Made by a program: the position numbers and the translations under genes
Origin: Chitinophaga arvensicola
GTDB taxonomy: Bacteria; Bacteroidota; Bacteroidia; Chitinophagales; Chitinophagaceae
Reading direction: 5' to 3'
NCBI RefSeq assembly: GCF_900110835.1
Contig: NZ_FOJG01000001.1
Location: 1,685,022 to 1,749,021, forward strand
Length of the DNA stretch: 64,000 bases
Shown here: positions 60,728-64,000 of the stretch, piece by piece
Numbering within the stretch: position 1 is the stretch's first letter
Layout: every line of letters starts with the position of its first letter
Notes under the pieces: generated by a model
Told to the model about the DNA's origin: nothing
Seen by the model: only the letters and a program-made list of their open reading frames with translations
Database searches by the model: none

Positions 60728-62281
60728 TTAACATATTATGATACAAAAAACTAGCCCCAGGGGGGTCACTTGAAAGGACATTTCGGTAGAATTACTGGAA
60801 TGTCCTTTTTTTATTTCTTCAAAAGCCTCGTCCAGACTACATATCAGCCGAACAGCTTCGTTGATTCTAGGAGTTCGATAATTCAAACCGTCAAAAGTCA
60901 ATTTTTCGGGATAGATCGAACTCACGATCAAACGCTTTTCTGCTATAGTTCCATTTTCATAAAGGCAATCGAGCTTGGAAACGTTATCCACGGGCTTGTT
61001 AATCAAGTCATCAATCTTATTGGAGGGGGTTGCATAGTTCGATACTTGTGCCTCTAAGGAATTAATTTCAGGTTGATATTCTGCTTTTATTTCGCGGTAC
61101 TCGGAAGGTGTAATTTCTTCATTCAACATCAGCCGTCTTGCTTTTGCCAGTTGTTTGTTCAATTCTTCCGGTCGCTCTAACAATAACCTGCGGCCATTCA
61201 TGTGGTCTTTATTCTGGCTGTTATACTCGCTAATCATGGCTAATTTATAAATCTCTATCATACCCGGATGCGGCACCAGCTTTCTCAACTCAACTGTGAA
61301 TAGTTTGTTGACCGCATCTGTTCTAAACCGGCTGCCACAAGATGAAGAACAATGGTAGTAATGATAATACCTGTATTTTCCCTTAGATGCGCTGCCAGTT
61401 AACACCCTTCCGCAAGGAGGACAGACAAGGAAACCACAAAGCGGCAGATTTTCATCTACTTCAATTTGCAATCGTTGTTTTTTCTTTCTGCCGTCTAATA
61501 CATCCTGTACTTCATAAAAGAGCGCTTCCGATATCATCGGCTCGTGCTGCCCTTTCACAAAATGAGCTTCTTCCTCTTTGTACTTAGGAATAAAAATCTT
61601 TCCACAATAGACCGGGTTACGCACCAGTACCCAAAAGCCGTTCTTACAAATACGCAGCCCTTTTGCTTTCGCTTGTTTCCAAACCTGTTCCGTAGTAAAT
61701 ATGCCTTTAGCGATTGTTTCAAATACCCATTGGATAATTTCAGTGTGCGGATGTTTAGGGGTAATATATTTCTTTCCGACCTCTGTCACCTTGTTGGCAT
61801 AACCGAAGGGCGCTGATCCCATCCAGCGTCCTTCCTTCTTTGCGCGGCGCATAACTGAAAAGGTATTCAAAGCCCTCCGATCATTCTCTACCTCTGGCGC
61901 TGCGAGATAAAACGCCAGCATCATTTTGTTTTCCGGAACAGATAAATCTAAAGGCTGCTCAATGGCCTGCGGTTCAACTCCGACTTTCCTTAACTGGCTA
62001 ATCATCTGGTAGGCATCGCCGGCGTTCCGGCTAAATCTATCCCACTTTGTAAACAGGACTAAATCCGTTTTCCCACTATGTTTACGCAAATCAGCCAGTA
62101 GCTTCTGCCATTCAGGACGATTAAATGTTTTGGCAGAATGGTCCTCGTAGATAATCCTGCGTACCTGCATAGCATTCAATTCGCAGTACTTGCGAAGCAT
62201 CTCTTCCTGACTACGTTGGCTATACCCCTTCTCCGCCTGTTCGTCTGTACTCACCCGAATGTATAAGTCTGCTGTTTTCAT
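60728..62281 (-). CDS. large serine recombinase with rewritten C-terminus
   Basis: A 517-residue site-specific recombinase. The resolvase domain (1-150) has the nucleophile Ser11 in YIRVSTDEQ; a Recombinase domain (about 165-270) and a zinc ribbon (CGFLVCPPCG and CSSSCGSRF) follow, then a coiled-coil region. It is the integration/excision enzyme of element B. Its last residues (VTPLGLVFCIIIC) are read across the att repeat and into element A. Before element A arrived, the frame would have continued antisense into the tRNA as VTPLGLEPRTY. The tail beyond the conserved domains is probably not essential. Confidence 0.88.
   Translation of the reverse strand: MKTADLYIRVSTDEQAEKGYSQRSQEEMLRKYCELNAMQVRRIIYEDHSAKTFNRPEWQKLLADLRKHSGKTDLVLFTKWDRFSRNAGDAYQMISQLRKVGVEPQAIEQPLDLSVPENKMMLAFYLAAPEVENDRRALNTFSVMRRAKKEGRWMGSAPFGYANKVTEVGKKYITPKHPHTEIIQWVFETIAKGIFTTEQVWKQAKAKGLRICKNGFWVLVRNPVYCGKIFIPKYKEEEAHFVKGQHEPMISEALFYEVQDVLDGRKKKQRLQIEVDENLPLCGFLVCPPCGRVLTGSASKGKYRYYHYYHCSSSCGSRFRTDAVNKLFTVELRKLVPHPGMIEIYKLAMISEYNSQNKDHMNGRRLLLERPEELNKQLAKARRLMLNEEITPSEYREIKAEYQPEINSLEAQVSNYATPSNKIDDLINKPVDNVSKLDCLYENGTIAEKRLIVSSIYPEKLTFDGLNYRTPRINEAVRLICSLDEAFEEIKKGHSSNSTEMSFQVTPLGLVFCIIIC
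60753..60771 (+). other. att site (right) of element A
   Basis: Exact 19-bp copy of 52071-52089 (the tRNA-Lys 3' end). It lies within the 3' end of the serine recombinase frame. Confidence 0.92.
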
Positions 62282-62417
62282 CCCGTAAACATTGAGCTAC
62301 AGCGATTTCCGCCATAGTGTAAACAAATTCTAAAATCAATACGGCCTGTTCCCTGCTTACCTGTAAACCATGCCTTTGCAGTATCTCTACTGCCGTGTCC
62401 GGCTTCATTCTTTCCAT
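62220..62417 (-). CDS. small protein preceding the serine recombinase
   Basis: A 65-residue helical protein (MKPDTAVEILQRHGLQVSRE, then VLILEFVYTMAEIA). Its 3' end overlaps the recombinase start by 62 bases in another frame, giving translational coupling. Small genes of this kind commonly stand before serine recombinases in Bacteroidota elements; the role is unknown, possibly a recombination directionality factor or control protein. ATG 62408 is an alternative start. Confidence 0.65.
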   Translation of the reverse strand: MERMKPDTAVEILQRHGLQVSREQAVLILEFVYTMAEIAVAQCLRDENSRLIHSGEYRRTGGEGV

Positions 62418-62489
62418 AACCCACCTTCATTTTCACGTTACCAATCAGCACAATTCCCTTACGGGCATGGCTAGGAATACTAATTTAAT

Positions 62490-62527
62490 AAAAGTTTTGA
62501 TAAAAAACAAATTTTGGTAAAACTTTT
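62490..62527. promoter_or_regulatory. inverted repeat between divergent genes
   Basis: AAAAGTTTT (62490-62498) and AAAACTTTT (62519-62527) are perfect inverted arms 20 bp apart, between the recombinase operon and the gene at 62566. Candidate operator, although A/T-rich. Confidence 0.35.
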
Positions 62528-62565
62528 TTCTTAAATTCGTGTAACAATGTAAAATGAGGTAAGTA

Positions 62566-63249
62566 TTGGCAAAGACATATAAAGTCACTTATAAACCGTA
62601 CTTCAACGAACGGATTAAGCCGGTCCGGTTTCATGGCAAGGATGTTCATCCCTTGTACATGCAGGTTACCTTTGACCGGAAATCTATATTCTTTAAAAGC
62701 TACTACTTTGATCTATTCTCCCGTCCCAAATACGCTGAACTGGAAACAAGTATAGAACAGATTAAGGAACAGGAAAGCCGCCTGATTGAGTATATTGTTG
62801 ATAAAAATACTGATGCCTTCTCTCTTGAAGAGTTTGCCAAAGAATACAAGTATTTGGCTACAGATCTATTGGAGCCAATGGATGAGCGTTTTAAAGACTA
62901 CCTTGTAGACTTCTTTATGGACGAAGGTATTCCAAGATATGCCGGGATAGTACGAGCCATATATGATAGCTTAACAGCAATGCAGATCGTTGATACTTTC
63001 AAAACAAGTTTCAAACCCGAACTGTATGATAAAATGATCGAACATGCTATCTACTACGCTCCTCCATATATTCCCTTAGTGGACTTTATCCGACAACAGC
63101 GTCCCAATGGTTTAATCAGCTTTCCTGTTTTTGAATGGAAGCAGCCAGGAACTGCAGCAACGCTGGAGAAATTCCTAGCCACTTCCTTTCCTGAATATAA
63201 AATCAGCGAGGTAAAAAAGAGTATCGAACGATATATAGAACGTATATAG
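62566..63249 (+). CDS. unknown protein of element B
   Basis: A 227-residue protein with no recognised domain, mostly helical with a beta N-terminus (KTYKVTYKPYFNERIKPVRF, then LYMQVTFDRKSIFFKSYYFD). That opening resembles the Arm-DNA-binding segment of Bacteroidota tyrosine integrases, but no catalytic domain follows. The start is a TTG at 62566, since the nearby ATG (62554) is followed by a stop. It diverges from the serine recombinase operon. Confidence 0.55.
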   Translation: MAKTYKVTYKPYFNERIKPVRFHGKDVHPLYMQVTFDRKSIFFKSYYFDLFSRPKYAELETSIEQIKEQESRLIEYIVDKNTDAFSLEEFAKEYKYLATDLLEPMDERFKDYLVDFFMDEGIPRYAGIVRAIYDSLTAMQIVDTFKTSFKPELYDKMIEHAIYYAPPYIPLVDFIRQQRPNGLISFPVFEWKQPGTAATLEKFLATSFPEYKISEVKKSIERYIERI

Positions 63250-63359
63250 TCCTTCCCACGGAGAGTCCCTCCGCAAGTATCCTATTTTCAATATGTCAAA
63301 GAACTCTCGCTACTCCCCTTTATGGGAATAGTATTATTAACAAAATCTTGCTTTGGAAA

Positions 63360-63611
63360 TCACCAATTGGCGCGACGGTACTTATCCTGGCTCTCTGCAA
63401 TGCCCGTAATCACATCGGCGAATATTTCCGCTATCTTTTCCTTTTCAGCATTGCTCAGGCCTGTAATTAGCCGCTGTTTGCGGTAAAAAGTAGGTGTACT
63501 CCACCCGCATTCCTCCTCTACCTTCTCACGAAAGTTGCAGGACAATGCAAGCAGTTTGGAATAAATTTCACCTAGTATATTATCCGGTTGTGGTCCTATC
63601 ATCCGTTTCAT
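63360..63611 (-). CDS. small protein of element B, related to the 60094 product
   Basis: An 83-residue protein. ATG 63611 is the start; the frame continues to 63830, but that stretch translates a palindromic non-coding region. The sequence LSCNFREKVEEECGWSTPTF, then LSNAEKEKIAEIFADV, shares a pattern with the product of 60094-60510 in element A. It may be a small DNA-binding protein. Confidence 0.6.
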   Translation of the reverse strand: MKRMIGPQPDNILGEIYSKLLALSCNFREKVEEECGWSTPTFYRKQRLITGLSNAEKEKIAEIFADVITGIAESQDKYRRANW

Positions 63612-63637
63612 AAAGAGAAAGTTGGTGTTTAGACAAT

Positions 63638-63780
63638 AGTTGACCACTGCGCAAAAAAATAGCGCAGAACTCAACTTGTGGTACCTGTACGCCTTCGGAA
63701 GCCCAAGTAACCAACAAGCGAGCCTGCGCCAATATGGTGCAGGCACCGCCCTACTCGATTCCCTGGCTTCCGAAGGCGTA
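63638..63780. repeat. two nested stem-loops upstream of the small gene
   Basis: First structure: AGTTGA (63638-63643) pairs with TCAACT (63671-63676) and inside it TGCGC (63648-63652) with GCGCA (63662-63666). Second: 63688-63703 is the perfect 16-bp inverted repeat of 63765-63780, enclosing 63722-63730 paired with 63736-63744 (one G-T). This lies just upstream of the minus-strand gene at 63611. It could be a structured RNA, a cruciform or the end of a small palindromic element. Confidence 0.7.
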
Positions 63781-63909
63781 AGAGAATGAGAACGATGGCA
63801 ATGCGGATATTCATTTAAGAAGCCCCGCAAAGCTAATAATTTTATCAGTTATGCCTAAAATGGTGTTTCAGGCCTGCCTTATAACACCACAAAGATAGGG
63901 AACATTTCA

Positions 63910-63985
63910 AATGAAATGCTACTAATGATAATCAATTTGATAATTAAAATTAAACAAATTGATTACCATTAATAATCATTTCATT
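63910..63985. repeat. 76-bp imperfect palindrome near window end
   Basis: AATGAAATG (63910-63918) pairs with CATTTCATT (63977-63985), and AATCAATTTG (63930-63939) with CAAATTGATT (63955-63964), around an A/T-rich centre. No gene lies in it. Possible operator or recombination site. Confidence 0.55.
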
Positions 63986-64000
63986 ATGCTTTAGAACATT

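Larger units (their letters stand above)
52071..60771 (+). mobile_element. 8.7-kb integrative element A in tRNA-Lys
   Basis: Bounded by 19-bp direct repeats of the tRNA 3' end. It encodes, in order, a tyrosine integrase next to the tRNA, an RteC-like protein, an AlpA/Xis-type protein, a P4-type helicase, a Toprim-like partner, an unknown basic protein, a membrane protein with an Xre repressor (both leftward) and a small unknown protein. Iteron-like repeats, operator sites and a candidate RNA fill the gaps. No relaxase, coupling protein, type IV secretion, capsid or resistance gene is visible. Replication and regulation genes without transfer genes make it look like a phage satellite or a mobilisable cryptic island. 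Confidence 0.85.
60772..64000. mobile_element. part of integrative element B
   Basis: The stretch starting at the att repeat holds a serine recombinase, its small partner, two unknown genes and palindromic DNA. Its left boundary is inferred from the recombinase reading into the tRNA-derived repeat; the right boundary is not in the window. Confidence 0.6.

Noticed and set aside
63612..63830. N-terminal extension of the small element B gene
   Set aside because: The extension is encoded by perfect inverted repeats, which points to structured non-coding DNA.
1..64000. CRISPR array, IS element with transposase, or prophage structural genes
   Set aside because: No regularly spaced repeats, transposase motifs or capsid/tail proteins were found.

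Overview
The window reads as a chromosome segment of a Bacteroidota bacterium, most likely a Chitinophaga-like member of the Chitinophagaceae. The reasons are two SusC/SusD pairs (one with an ECF sigma factor and FecR), HmuY-type haem lipoproteins, stand-alone MacB/FtsX permeases, promoters with the TAnnTTTG -7 box, and many secreted glycoside hydrolases. I see no CRISPR array, rRNA or recognisable insertion sequence.

Layout. (1) 1-10.5 kb is a haem acquisition locus: a structured, terminator-ended leader (235-371), then hmuT-hmuU-hmuV-hmuS, a second structured leader, and a chain of outer-membrane genes (DUF5018-like lipoprotein, HmuY-like protein, DUF5018/IPT lipoprotein, TonB-dependent HmuR-like receptor, two more HmuY-like proteins), closed by a strong terminator. 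(2) 10.6-17.2 kb is an ECF sigma / FecR / STN-SusC / SusD nutrient-uptake unit closed by a 48-bp perfect palindrome. (3) 17.4-23.3 kb looks like an acid-resistance module: glutamate decarboxylase, an AspT-type antiporter, an outer-membrane porin and an exported glutaminase. (4) 23.4-27.7 kb is a compact run of a CbpA-type co-chaperone, an unknown small protein, a DHA2 efflux pump and a response-regulator/PAS/histidine-kinase protein. (5) 27.7-38.2 kb is housekeeping and mixed: CvfB-like RNA-binding protein, TauE/SafE plus DUF1634, a GH29 fucosidase, malate:quinone oxidoreductase, a Tat phosphoesterase, small SUKH, START and VOC proteins, and an FtsX permease. (6) 38.3-45.4 kb is a small carbohydrate locus: a GH9 plus polysaccharide-deacetylase fusion followed by SusC/SusD. 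(7) 45.4-51.9 kb has a PP2C phosphatase, a TonB C-terminal protein, a lipoprotein, ferritin, a GH71/99-like hydrolase with a beta/gamma-crystallin domain, a DinB protein and a thiolase.

The accessory part begins at tRNA-Lys(CUU) (52013-52086). A 19-bp copy of the tRNA 3' end recurs at 60753-60771, so 52071-60771 is an 8.7-kb integrative element (element A). It carries a tyrosine integrase, an RteC-like protein, an AlpA/Xis-type DNA-binding protein, a P4-type helicase, a zinc-finger/Toprim-like primase partner, an Xre repressor with a palindromic operator, several unknown genes, iteron-like repeats in two places and a candidate structured RNA. It has no visible relaxase, capsid or conjugation genes, so it resembles a phage satellite or a cryptic replicating island. 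Immediately beyond it lies a second mobile unit (element B): a large serine recombinase with its small partner gene, two unknown genes and strongly palindromic non-coding DNA up to the window edge. The last codons of the serine recombinase are read across the att repeat, which shows that element A inserted between the tRNA and element B and rewrote the recombinase's tail.

All functional calls come from motifs and family resemblance recognised by eye. RNA structures were paired by hand, not folded computationally.
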